Origin: Yponomeuta sedellus
Taxonomy: Eukaryota; Arthropoda; Insecta; Lepidoptera; Yponomeutidae
Reading direction: 5' to 3'
Assembly: GCA_934045075.1 (NCBI GenBank)
Contig: OW203722.1
Location: 16,542,986 to 16,606,985 of the forward strand
DNA length: 64,000 bases
Shown: positions 32,208 through 42,829 of the stretch, in pieces
Numbering within the stretch: the first letter of the stretch is position 1
Layout: every line of letters starts with the position of its first letter
The notes under the pieces: model-generated
What the model saw: only the letters and a program-made list of their open reading frames with translations
Told to the model about the DNA's origin: nothing
The model's database searches: none
Position numbers and translations under genes: made by a program

Positions 32208-32580
32208 TTTTGCTATGCACGCAATGCGAATAAAAACGCAGCGATTTTTTTTCTGACGGATTTTAATTCGCTTACTGATTTGGTTAGGGAACTATTTCTG
32301 TGCAATTTTCTTTCGCAATCGCGTGTTTCTTAACTCATTTTAAATAATTGGAAATTGATTAAGAAGAAGAATAAAAACTTAAATTTTTTTTGGAAAAAAT
32401 CGTAATTCTGAAAATCCCCGCGACTTTTTTCTGACGGATTACAAATCGCGTACTTACTGATTTAGTAGGGGAACTCTTTTCGCGACGCGGTTTTTTTTGG
32501 CAAACCTTCATACGTTTTCCATATCTCACAGTTTATTCCGGAAAAAATCGCACGATGAAAAAACGTAATGCGTGCTAAGC
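32208..32580. repeat. Candidate element with imperfect ends and two internal direct repeats
   Basis: GCTATGCACGCAATGCG on the left is roughly complementary to AACGTAATGCGTGCTAAGC on the right. Inside, TTCTGACGGATT..TCGC..TACTGATTTxGT occurs twice (about 32252-32300 and 32429-32475). Confidence 0.4.
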
Positions 32581-33111
32581 CTAAGACAAAGATCTTTGCA
32601 TGGATTTTTTCTTAATTGATCGCTCTCGCACTCTGTTTAGCGGAGTCTGAGACAGCCCATTGAACGAAGAAGCTTTCGCAAACTGTTTAATAAGTGTTTC
32701 TGAGCGTGACTCCTGACAAAGTGCCTTCTAATTACCTACCAATTCAGCGTACTCGGCAGATTTACGAACTTTGAAAGGGATTACAAAATGGGGCATTATC
32801 ACTCGATCGGGTTTGGCGCTCGCTGCAGTGTGAATCTGTCACGAGCATACTGTTTCCACAGACTAGCAGCGTACAAAAAGTCAGTTTGATAAAAAGTGTG
32901 GCATTATCAGCATAATTTTTATGAAATAAAATAGAGATCGCTAGACACAATTAAAGAGTATATAACCACAATATTGTTGCTAATTCCTGATTCTTTTCAG
33001 GGGGCCGATTCTCGCCCATGCGAATTGAAAGCGTAGACGCAAAATATTCGAAGTCTTAGGCATTACAGAGTCATTAGACATTTATTTTCCCATTCGAATT
33101 AAATCTAGCAT

Positions 33112-33695
33112 ATTGTAGAGGTTCGAAATTTCACTGATGCTGGTGAGTCACTCATTAGCTCAGTTGGAAAGAGCGCTGGCACGAATAGCCAGAGGTCGCG
33201 GGTTCGAATCCCGGCATGGGTGGAGTTTTTAGCCTCTAAATAATAATATTGGCCTTTTTTGCATCTACTGAATGAGATGATTTATACAGCGTCCTGTGGT
33301 ATCTTCACTCACACTAGAAGGGACCACTCCGACGCTGTAGTGCCTGGGACATGGTTTTTATAGATGGTGTAGGCTTGCCCAGCACCTATACCATCCTGAC
33401 AGCTTAGCCGGCCTAGCCCACAGGAAAGACTAGTCAATACGTGCGGAGCCAACCAAGCCGCGGGTTTCCTCACGATGTTTTCCTTCACCGTTAGCGTGTG
33501 GTATTGCGACTACAAATTCGCAAATGTACGTAACTTTGAAATTAAACAAAGTCATTGGTACATGCCCGCACTTGGGATCGAACCTGGGGCTCCCGCTTGC
33601 CAGTCCATGATTCTACCCACTGAGCTACCACCGCTCAGCCTCTAAATAGGTCTTTAAAATTGTCCTTAGAACGGGTTAATGCATTAAAAAAAAGG
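33112..33695 (+). mobile_element. tRNA-derived SINE (family T), copy 3, split by another SINE
   Basis: The left part 33112-33242 runs through the tRNA-like body to AGCCTCTAAATA. The right part 33637-33695 resumes with the same 12 bases and the tail ATAGGTCTTTAAAATTGTCC, AACGGGTTAATGC and an A run. Confidence 0.85.
33243..33636 (-). mobile_element. Full-length tRNA-headed SINE with tail type B
   Basis: The 394-bp minus-strand insertion has the 12-bp duplication AGCCTCTAAATA at 33231-33242 and 33637-33648. The head is GAGCGGTGGTAGCTCAGTGG, the B box GGTTCGATCC, then the GGAAAACATCGTGAGGAAAC core, GGTGCTGGGCAAGCCTACAC, CGGAGTGGTCCCTTCTAGTG and the end ATGCAAAAAAGGCC. It defines the boundaries of this SINE family. 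Confidence 0.88.
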
Positions 33696-33699
33696 AATA

Positions 33700-35840
33700 T
33701 AATCTAGCCTTGCGTTCAGAATACAGATTTTGGCTGCCGCTCGACTTATTACGTAAAATTCCAAGTCATAAGCCTTAGAGTCGTATACGACTTATTTGCT
33801 AATAAAGTGAGAATTGGCTCCCAGGTTGAACATGACATGATTCTCCAGAAAGTTTGTTGTTGGAAATAACCTTCTATACTTTCCATCATTGAGCTAGGTA
33901 TTTGTATCAGACTGTCGTAAGACTGTCACGAAACAGACTTGGTATCGTTAGTCACGGGTCTCTCTCAAGGACGCTTGATGTGATGGCGGGGACTGTGATC
34001 GAAGCAATTTCCTTTGTGACAAAGACTCGTTGAGAATAAACAATCATCAACCTACTAAAAGCGGTATGTTTCAGGCAATAAACGTACTTGCTCTAACCCA
34101 TGTAGGTACCCCCGGCGGTGCCTGCTCAACAATCTTCAATCTCCTGCCGCTTATTGGCCAAACATCTCCCTACGTTGTCAAACCTCGTTTGCGTTCGATA
34201 TGAAGAATAACACTGTTTCTCCTATTCTACTATCTAATGTTAAGCTAAGCATGTAAAGAAAATGGCAGGGATTACAGCTAATTCAATCCGCGTCCTAGTA
34301 TTCGGGTAAAACCATGCATTTAGAAAGAAAAAAAACTCGCTGTAACGTGCTATAAAATTAGTCCCTCGATAAAAATCTACTGTATTGATGACTAGACTAA
34401 ATCAGGCTTTTCTGTAATAACCTGTATATTTAAATGTACTTAAAATTACATATTAGTTATTCAAACGCTTGCGACAATGTTCGTTGCCCACCTACATCCC
34501 ACGATCCAGTTGGGTGTTGTAGGGACGATTTATAGCATTTAATTAAGCGAAAGGACGACATGTTGATGTATAGGTTAGTGAATTTTTTTTTGTGGAGTAT
34601 CAAGTTGTGGGTTCTCTCTTTATGCAATTGCATGAGAAGGTGACCTCAAGAGAATGGAATGTAAGGCTATACCCAGCAGTAGGCATCGGCATTTATAGCA
34701 CGATGCCCACTTCAGAACTTTTCTTTTCAACTTTTCAGAACGTTACAATACCAACAAACACTACAAATTTATAATTGAGTTAGCTTTAAATGTGTGGATT
34801 GCCACCATTTTGTACAGTCAAGAAGAAAAAACGAAAACATTTTATAATTATTATTTAATTATTTATTAATTAATTTTATTTATTAAGAATAAAAAAAATA
34901 AATAAAGTGAGCTTATTGCGATATAATGAAAGATGATTTGCAAAAGTCGTCACTTGGGCTACTGATTGTATTGAATCGTTGCCAAGCCCCGCTACGAGTA
35001 CCATCGCAATTTATTCTAATCCCGCATGTACAAATTACTTTGCATTTTCTTGTCTTGTATTTATTTATATAAAAGATAACACTATGTAAACATTATAACA
35101 TAATGTTATAATAGGTAAGTCTCCACAACACCAATTGCTTGTTTTGACCGTGTGGGCGCGTTTGTAATTGTTTTACCAGAGATTTTACATAGCATTTTTA
35201 CCTAAGAATATAGTAGTAGCACCTACTAGCACAGTAGCAGTTTGATAATAAGTATAACTGAACTAAATTCTTGAAACTATTATTATTTATTTCTTTTCTT
35301 GTTAACTACCTAAAAGTTCACAACATTACTTATTATTAATATTAGGTACACATTAAGCGAAGCAGTTTTTTGTGGTCAAAAGGGGTGTAATTTAGGACCT
35401 CTAATAGGGTTGTCAAATTTGGCACTATCTTCCTCAGAACTATTCAATGATAATTCTTATATTTTACGAGATCGCTTTCTGTTTATAATATGATCCATGA
35501 TGGAAAAACAACGCAGTCTTCGAAAGTTGTCACAACACTGATTGATTTCTCATCAGTCTTCATACGGGGTTTTTACGAAATCCTATGGGTCTCGTATCGC
35601 ACTAGATGCAGTTTTTTTGCATTTAATCGCTACGAGACCTATTAGTTCTCGAACGTTTTCATTCATAAAAATATTACACCAAATGTGCCTGATTAGGTTA
35701 CTTGTACAGTAAGAAATCTCACTCTAACTTAAAAAGATCATACAGAAAATTCATTCGCGCGAACGAGTAAGCCATACGATTTCGTCTTCGCGCTGAATTA
35801 AAGTCTCATACGTGAGGCATTGGAACTCGTACCGCTTTGA
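33700..35840. other. Unannotated AT-rich stretch
   Basis: I see no gene or clear element. The frame at 34592-34774 has no convincing start; its middle resembles a decayed LINE end (CTATACCCAGCAGTAGGCAT). A short palindrome TTATAACATAATGTTATAA lies at about 35093-35112. Confidence 0.4.
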
Positions 35841-35844
35841 ACGT

Positions 35845-35970
35845 GTTAAGGAAAATATCGTGAGGAAATCTTAGTGTCTCAAGTGTTCACATACCTCGGA
35901 GCTTGCTATGCACAATGGCCCAACTATGAGGCCAAGTACGGAAATCTCTGGTCTAACTACGAGTATAAAG
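35845..35970 (+). mobile_element. SINE fragment (core plus GGCCCAACTATGAGGC tail)
   Basis: GGAAAATATCGTGAGGAAAT is followed by TTCACATACCTCGGAGCTTG and GGCCCAACTATGAGGCCAAG, the same tail as in the copy at 22301. Confidence 0.65.
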
Positions 35971-36528
35971 TGCCGTAGAGATCATCGTGCTATCCAGCTG
36001 ACCGCGGTAGGTTGCCGAAAATGACTACGATCAAGCTGTGTACTGTAAAAATACTCGAATGAAGAGACAGATAGATAGATAGAATATTCATTATTGTTGG
36101 CATGTACACTAGGAATTACATAAGAAACTATTTTAGATAGGTATTTTGAAATCGTATAAAGTATTGGGATAAGTAAACGACAGTATACACGAAAGCAGTG
36201 AGTACTTCCAAGTATACCAGCATATTATATAATATAACATTGAATAAAAATGTTTAGAAATTCTATACAATTGAATCTCGTAAGAAGGGCCATCGCTCGA
36301 GCAGCGTAAGTATGTGCCAATTTTGTCATCGACATCGTAAACTTAATTTATAACTGACCTCAATTCCTTTTCAATTCCCCTCAATACCACTTTATAAATT
36401 TCCCAGAAGCTCTTTATTTTAAAACATAATTGAGCGTACCTTAACAAATTTAGTTCATTTTCCGTTCGAAGGGGCGAATACACCTTAATTTATTATCCAT
36501 ATGCAGTGCAGCAAGTTGATTCGAAGAT

Positions 36529-36599
36529 GCCCAATATCAAGACTGGCAACGAAAATGTAATAAAGCTTTACATTTTCGTTGCCAGTCTTGATATTGGGC
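36529..36599. repeat. Perfect 32-bp inverted repeat (hairpin)
   Basis: The arms 36529-36560 and 36568-36599 (GCCCAATATCAAGACTGGC.. and its complement) pair without a mismatch around TAAAGCT. A small tandem of TTTAGCTTTTTAGC follows at 36600-36640. Confidence 0.92.
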
Positions 36600-36639
36600 T
36601 TTAGCTTTTTAGCCATTGCTTTAGCTTTTTAGCTATTGA

Positions 36640-38210
36640 TTGATGCCAAATGCCCCTCGCTAACAAATCGATTATTCGCAAACATGGTACTAATAGCCAG
36701 TTCTATTAATTTAAATTGAAAAAGTAAAAAAAAAATGTAAGTAAGACAAAAACAAAAGCTTACGTAGCCCGGTGAAGAATACAGGGCTTCTCTCAGAGAG
36801 AAAGAGAAACGACACTGTACTAAGCATTTTTTTCCCTAATTCGGATATTTTCCACCGCTACTCTGATTTCATTGTGACGTTTTCATGAACGTAAGCGCGT
36901 TGTCAAGAAAATATACCTGAGCCGCGTTTCATTCTTTGCGTAGTCAAGTCTTACTTGTTAATCGACTTTGCAATGTACATTAAATTGCCATGGTATAAAT
37001 TGCAGTGAGCCCCTGACATTGAATTAAAACACAAGCTAAAGCTTCATCTGTATTTGCCACTTAGTGACCTATTGAACTTTTCCAGCCCGCGATAGAGCGG
37101 AGTGAGTTAAGTTAAATATGAGTCTTATTTTTGGAAAAGCTAGCTAGCCATATGTATGAGGGCATCTGAATTTTTACTGAGAAAACTTATTTCGAAAAGA
37201 CACAATAAGATAAAGTTTACAAAATAGGTCTGTGACCAAGACAACAGGTAGTAAATTAAAGTTTCTTGCATATTGGTGCAATTTATGCAAATAACTAAAA
37301 TGTACACTGTCCTTATAGAACCTTATTTCTGGAGCAGGAATAAATACAAATAATTTAAAATAATTATAAAATTGCACAAAATGACGGTTTTCACCAATAC
37401 GTCAAGCAATTAAATTTATAGTACTATTGCTAACCCAAATATTCTAAACAGAAAACATTTCTCAATGAAGCGTATACTAGAATCGAATAATAATAATAGA
37501 ACCAAATTTTCATTGAAATCATAGTACAATTACGATTTAGATCAAAATTTCTGAGGTTATCGCGTAATTTTTCATGCCCTACGAAATACGCAAGAAAGGT
37601 TTGCGCGGCCAAAGAAAGGTCGGTACTTACGTAGTGTACCTTTCTATCGATTCATTCAGTTAAAGATTGGAGTCACGATCGCTGTGTGACTAATAAGGCC
37701 GTATAGAGGGTGCAGATTCATAACATCCCTATGTTATGAATCTGCACCAACCAAGCAGAATTGCTCTTTGCATGGGTGATGAAGGTTCTTGGAACTTCAT
37801 TTACAGTTTTATGGACAATTATTATTAAAAATCAGCAGACACAACGAGCATCGTCCCTCGTAATAGTCGATTCTTTAATTTTTTTTATTTTTCTCTCCGT
37901 AAGAACAATCCTCGTACTTCAAGGAATGTTCTAAAAAAGAATTAGCGAAATCGGTTCAGCTGCTCTCGAGATTTGCGCTTACTTTGCTCTGGAAAGCCAC
38001 ATATTACAGAAGATACTTTTGTGTTTTTGTATTGTATTATAGTCTTGTGTATATTTTTAGCCTATGAAGCGTGAAATGGAAACAAAAGAAAAGTTAATAT
38101 GGCTGCGCCAAGTACCCGTTTAAAACTTTCCGGCCAAAGTCCCTTCCTTTCGAAGCATTAGCAGTCCTTACAATGCAGCCTATATATATTTGTCATGTAG
38201 CATGTATCCG
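36640..38210. other. Unannotated AT-rich stretch
   Basis: It holds SINE tail remnants near 36785-36815, a hairpin at 37709-37748, and an inverted Helitron-type fragment at 37889-37986. No gene is visible. Confidence 0.4.
37709..37748. repeat. Perfect 18-bp inverted repeat (hairpin)
   Basis: GGTGCAGATTCATAACAT (37709-37726) is repeated as its exact complement at 37731-37748 around CCCT. Confidence 0.92.
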
Positions 38211-38224
38211 TCTCTCTTTAGAGC

Positions 38225-38780
38225 ACAGCCCTTCTCTTTGAGAGAGAGAGAGTGTGTGTGCCCACTCCGCATTTTAAATTTTAGGTACTGAGGTATGTGA
38301 ACACCTCAGACAGTCAGCTTTTCTCACGACATTTTACTTCACATTTTACTCCTGTACGTAAAACAGAGAATATTGTAAAAAGCTTCGAAATTTCACTGAT
38401 GCCGGTGAGTCACCCATCAGCTCAGTTGAAAGAGCGCTGGCACGGATAGCCAGAGGGTTCGAATCGCGGCATGGGTGGATTTTTTCGCCTCTAAATAGGT
38501 TTTTAAATTTTACTTCACAGTTAGCGAGTGGTGCTGCTTTTTTTAAGTAAGTAGGACAGGTTACACTTGACCCTAGTCACGCCTGATGGTAAGCGAAGAC
38601 GGCGTCTACGATGTTAAGTGCTTACTTGTTAAATGCCGGTTAACTCTACTTTTACAGACACCCACTACTACTATAAGTTAACAAATTTCGTACTTAACTC
38701 AGAAAACAAAGGTCATTGGTACGTGCCGGGATTCGACCCCACGACAGAAGGCAGCATTTTACCGCTCCACTACTAGCCCT
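38225..38780 (-). mobile_element. tRNA-headed SINE interrupted by a family T SINE
   Basis: The 3' part 38225-38343 and the 5' part 38507-38780 belong to one minus-strand SINE with a head of TAGTAGTGGAGCGGTAAAAT type and the B box GGGTCGAATCCCGG. Positions 38540-38670 hold another stretch that does not belong to the SINE. Confidence 0.65.
38344..38506 (+). mobile_element. tRNA-derived SINE (family T), copy 4, with 13-bp target duplication
   Basis: ATTTTACTTCACA stands at 38331-38343 and 38507-38519. The 163-bp insertion starts at TTTTACTCCTGTACG and ends CTCTAAATAGGTTTTTAA. It lacks the usual TTAGCACGGGTTAGTGC end, and its T arm is shortened. Confidence 0.83.
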
Positions 38781-39149
38781 TTCTTCTGATTAATTGTTTC
38801 CAATGATTGATGGGTAGAAAATCACTCCACACTCCCAGTGGATCGTGAGTAAAGTGGGCCAGTGACTGGCAAGGTAACGGATAGCCCACGATTGTTTAGC
38901 ACGGCGTTACAAGCTATCACGGACGAGTTGATATAGAGAATATAGGCCGAGCCGGTTGCAAAATCTATCTAACTAGTATCCAATTACATAATTATAGTGA
39001 TGGAATTGATCTCATGTTTAGATTGATTGTCGACTTATTACTTCTTTCAACTACTATTACGCACAATAGGATTTCATACGTTCAAAAGACATCAACGCGT
39101 TGCCGCAATAATTTAAAATTTTTTAAATAATTATTTTTGTACGCATTAA

Positions 39150-39435
39150 TTCGGTGGTAGCGGTACGGTACACCGTCCTCTCATTTGGGAGGTCATGGGT
39201 TCAAATCCCGGAATGTACCAATGTTTTTTTCCAAGTTACATATATTTGTGAAGTTATCGGATCAATACCACTAACCAACTGTGAAGAAAATCATCTTGAG
39301 CAAACCTCAGTGTCTGAGGTGTTCACAAACCTTGAAATCGCCAACCCGCGGTGGGCACGCGTGGCACCAAGCCCATACCCTCTAAAAGAAGGCATGTGCC
39401 CTGCGTGAGACATATAAAGGCTTCATAAAAAAATC
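39150..39435 (+). mobile_element. tRNA-headed SINE, full length (tail type A)
   Basis: The head CGGTGGTAGCGGTACGGTAC, B box GGTTCAAATCCCGG, core GAAAATCATCTTGAGCAAAC, GGGCACGCGTGGCACC and AGACATATAAAGGC are in order. Confidence 0.8.
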
Positions 39436-39596
39436 ATTAATATACAGAATTCTGGGTTTCTAAAAGTTTTCCAGGTAAAATATGTTTACTTACATTTATT
39501 ACGTTTCCAGTACCTATAATACCTGGCTGTAAATGTACAATGCGCATACACAATATGAATTAGGACAGTCTACTGTACATCAACTTTTACATTTTA

Positions 39597-39640
39597 TACT
39601 CTTTTTAATGCTCTAACCCGTGATAAGGACAATTTTAACA
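39597..39640 (-). mobile_element. tRNA-SINE (family T) 3' end fragment
   Basis: The minus strand reads AAATTGTCCTTATCACGGG and TTAGAGCATTAAAAAG, a severely 5'-truncated copy like 26177-26224. Confidence 0.65.
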
Positions 39641-39770
39641 TTTACATTACATTTTAATTTTTACATTTCAGTTGTAAGGTCGCCCGCGACGTAACTGATT
39701 TTACTATATGTAAATAATGGCGCATTACGATTTGTTAACGCATCTTTTAATACACTCTCTATCGAATCCA

Positions 39771-39902
39771 CTTAGGGACACTCCTATACTTTCACCAAAG
39801 GGTCAGCAGAGTATGCTTGGCCACAGCTGCATGGGCAAAGGCGTCTTTATAGGTACACACAGAAGCAACGGATGGGATAGCTGGGCCTGTGACTGCGTTT
39901 GA
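39771..39902 (+). CDS. Candidate terminal exon ending in a Cys-rich tail
   Basis: After CTATCGAATCCACTTAG the frame reads DTPILSPKGQQSMLGHSC, then M-G-K-G-V-F-I-G-T-H and, after a few residues, W-D-S-W-A-C-D-C-V before TGA. AATAAA at about 40047 lies 145 bases after the stop, a reasonable poly(A) signal. The four closely placed cysteines suggest a secreted product. No upstream exon was matched, a second frame is also open from the same acceptor, and the upstream 600 bases are SINE-derived, so this is weak. Confidence 0.22.
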   Translation, partial: LRDTPILSPKGQQSMLGHSCMGKGVFIGTHRSNGWDSWACDCV

Positions 39903-40409
39903 AAACAATGTTTAGTGCCACAATTCTAAAATTTATTCTGAAGTTCAGTTCTAAAATTTGTTAATCTTATAATCGTAATATTCAATTTGACAAGTTCTAA
40001 TGGTATATTCTGACCATGATTTAGAAATATATAGCACTAGTTTTGAAATAAATGGTTGGTAATTTTATATTTTCGCATAATTACTTCACTTAACAATATT
40101 CAAAGCATATCAGAACGAAGAGTTAATAAAAATCGAAAAAAACTATGATGATGGATTGTTTTATGGTCGACGCCGGCCAACGCAATTGTTTTTTTAAAAT
40201 TGTTTATTCATGACCGAGGACAGAGTCATTTATGAACGTCACTTTGAATTTAGATTCAGAGTTTTGAGTAAAAGATCGGAATTCACGAATATTTACAAAT
40301 AAATCAACAATAATATTGATTTGCACAATAAAAAGAACATTTTCTTAAAACAAAGCTAACTACAAGTATGTCATAATCATTATGTAGCATCTAAGATTCC
40401 AGTTGCGGG

Positions 40410-40535
40410 TTTTACACAATCAGGACTACGGTATCGTCCTGTGAAGCTCGTAATGTAATGTCTTCTTATTTTCTAAATTGTAATTCCTGGTGTGCAATAA
40501 AGTATATTCATTTCATTTCATTTCATTTCATTTAA
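40410..40535 (+). mobile_element. SINE/LINE 3' end with (TTTCA)n tail
   Basis: TGTGCAATAAAGTATATTCA is followed by five TTTCA units. The same tail type (TTTCA/CATTT) is seen at 54815-54855. Confidence 0.55.
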
Positions 40536-40895
40536 TGTACGATGGATTCGCTGGCTCTCGGGTGAGTGTGCACAGCCGGCCTAACAGATTTGGATAAAAT
40601 TTAGTATACAAATGAGACTTAGAAAAATATATTAAGTTTTAAGCCCTCAGCTTGAAACATAATAATATTAACATTGAAATTTTTTTAATCACGGGCTAGA
40701 GTGGAAGGCCATAGTGCCATTGAACTGAATGTAGCATTGTGTTTTCCAAACGTGGTGGTGTGTAAGCAATAAGGCATGTCGCAGAAAGGTCAGGTAAAAC
40801 TTGTTTAGAGAGTTATTCCACTGAGCGAAACAAATAACTTTTATCATGAGACTCCTTCTGAAATCGCTAAACAAATATCAGCTTTTATGCCACTT

Positions 40896-41148
40896 ATGCG
40901 CGCCGCCCCGAGCGCTTCCGTGCTTTACAAGGCACGTTAAGCCGTTGGTGCCGGCTGTCATATAATAGCAGTCGTTAAGCCATGTCAGAGGCCTTATGGG
41001 CGGCTTGATAACTTCTGACAGTAAAGCCCGCCACTGTCTTACAATCCTCCACCAACCCGGATTTGCCCTCTGTGGTGGAGTATAGCCTTCTTGCGATGCA
41101 GGAAGAGACCCGTGCCCCAGCAGTGGGGGCATACAAGGGTTGATAACG
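40896..41148 (+). mobile_element. 5S rRNA-derived SINE, 5'-truncated
   Basis: It starts at CCGAGCGCTTCCGTGC and runs through AAGGCACGTTAAGCCGTTGG to GTGGGGGCATACAAGGGTTG. An unrelated SINE tail (GAGAGAAAGAGAGAGAG and CGGATTGGCAATTTCAAGCG) follows on the minus strand at 41190-41310. Confidence 0.8.
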
Positions 41149-41821
41149 AATATACGCCCCACTCCAGCCTTTAGCCAGATAGAACTTTTCCATAGAGAGA
41201 AAGAGAGAGAGAGAAGAGTATGAGCTTAATGACCACTCATATCTAGGTACTGCGGATTGGCAATTTCAAGCGCTTAGAAATGTGAATACCTGACAGATAC
41301 ATTTTCTTCATACTATACATGTCCTCTAAATGCAGATTTCTACCCCAGCAAACGATACGTACGAAATGGCAAATTTATGCTATCGTTATTATCTCGGTCG
41401 CATAAAACAAGTTGCTTGAAATGATGAGTACAAACGCCATTACTGCTCTAGTGTTACAAGAACTTCATGCAACTACCGCTCGTAGTTTACTATGATAATT
41501 CAATGTATATTAGGTAGCTGAGCCTTCCGACTCTGCAATTATCAAAGTATGAAAATAGTATGAAAATGTAAACTATGAAATGCTGTATGAAAGAGGCCCC
41601 AGATATATTGCGTTCCTTTTTGCGCGACGAGGCGACGGCGGAGGTTGGTAAAAATAACAGGTAAAGACTCGATGCGCCAAGTGGCCACTTCACTACTCGT
41701 GAAGTTGATCAAAGTCGTTCAATGGACTGCAGGCAAAAACCAATATTTTCATTTAATTTGAGATGTCGCGTCAAAAGATTAGTAATCGTGATTAAGATTT
41801 TTCTCTAAACTACCTAATACT

Positions 41822-41997
41822 TATACTATTTTTATTTTTAATGCACTAACCCGTGCTAAGGACAAATTTAAAAATTTGGCACGTATAGCCAGAGGTTGCG
41901 GGTTCAAATCCCGGCATGGGTGAAATTTTTAGCCTCTAAATAGGTTTTTAAATTTGTCCTTAGCACGGGTTAGTGCATTAAAAATAAAAATAGTATA
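41822..41997 (+). mobile_element. tRNA-SINE (family T), copy 5, between perfect 53-bp inverted repeats
   Basis: The arms 41822-41874 and 41945-41997 are exact complements (inner part GTGCTAAGGACAAATTTAAAAA). Between them lies only the 3' half of the tRNA-like body, from GGCACGTATAGCC on. Confidence 0.88.
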
Positions 41998-42262
41998 ATC
42001 ATGTGGGTACAGTGATATCGTTCCGATGTAAATCCTAACTGCAAAGTAGGTAGTCGGGGCTGTAAGTGATGCAATTTGCTTAAGCCAGATGTCGCTGCCT
42101 GTACGTAATACAGAGAATAGTGTAAAGAGGTTCGAAATTTCACTGATGCCGGTGAGTCGCCCATTGGCTCAATTGGTAGACCGCTGGCACGGATAGCCAG
42201 AGGTTGCGGGTTCGAATCCCGGCATGGGTGAAATTTTTAGCCTCTAAATAGGTTTTTATACC
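41998..42262 (+). mobile_element. tRNA-SINE (family T), copy 6, directly behind copy 5
   Basis: The 5' region (ATGTGGGTACAGTGATATCG, GTAGTCGGGGCTGTAAGTG, CCAGATGTCGCTGCC) leads to CCTGTACGTAATACAGAG and the tRNA-like body at about 42158-42230 (CCCATTGGCTCAATTGG; GGTTCGAATCCCGG). It joins copy 5 head to tail without a gap, as at 49768-50160. Confidence 0.83.
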
Positions 42263-42444
42263 TAATACTTGTTGTAAATGATCTGTGCGAATGCCAACTT
42301 TTCTTTACGTATATAAGCAATACTACTTATAGTAGTGTGATATGAAAACGGGCGCAATAGGTACCAGAAGGGCGCAAACTCTTATCGTTACAAGGCCGGA
42401 GACGCCTTATACTGGGAATATTTAAGTTATCTCATTTAATTGAT

Positions 42445-42497
42445 GCTTTTCATAAGTATAGGCACAAAAGAATTTTGTGCCTATCCTTATGAAAAGC
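42445..42497. repeat. 25-bp inverted repeat (hairpin)
   Basis: GCTTTTCATAAGTATAGGC.. (42445-42469) pairs with 42473-42497 around GAA with one mismatch. Confidence 0.9.
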
Positions 42498-42762
42498 GTT
42501 TAGGATCTAAGGAAAATTAAATGTAGTAGAAAGTTAATTTTTATCAGAAGTATATAAAACACAGAAAAGTAATACCTATTCAAAAAAACAAAGATAAGGA
42601 GAAAAAATCTAATTTATACTAATTTTCCATGTAATTACTTGATTTTTCTACTTACGCATCCTCTTGGTGTCACACTTCTGGGATGTTAATATATGTGAAA
42701 AATATTATCGCACCTTTTAATTTTTTTTTCTTTGGAATTTATATGACTTTTATGACATGGCA

Positions 42763-42826
42763 CTTCAATATAAGACATACACTTCAATATAAGAAACTTC
42801 AATACAAGACACTTCAATATAAGAAA
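42763..42826. repeat. Four short tandem units of ACTTCAATATAAGA
   Basis: ACTTCAATATAAGA or a close variant occurs four times in 64 bases with small spacers. Confidence 0.8.
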
Positions 42827-42829
42827 TAT

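Noticed and set aside
33150..33225. True tRNA gene (also at 4767, 42158, 49852)
   Set aside because: The bodies have A and B boxes, but the anticodon loop lacks U33 and every copy sits in the same repeat with common flanks, so they are SINE heads.
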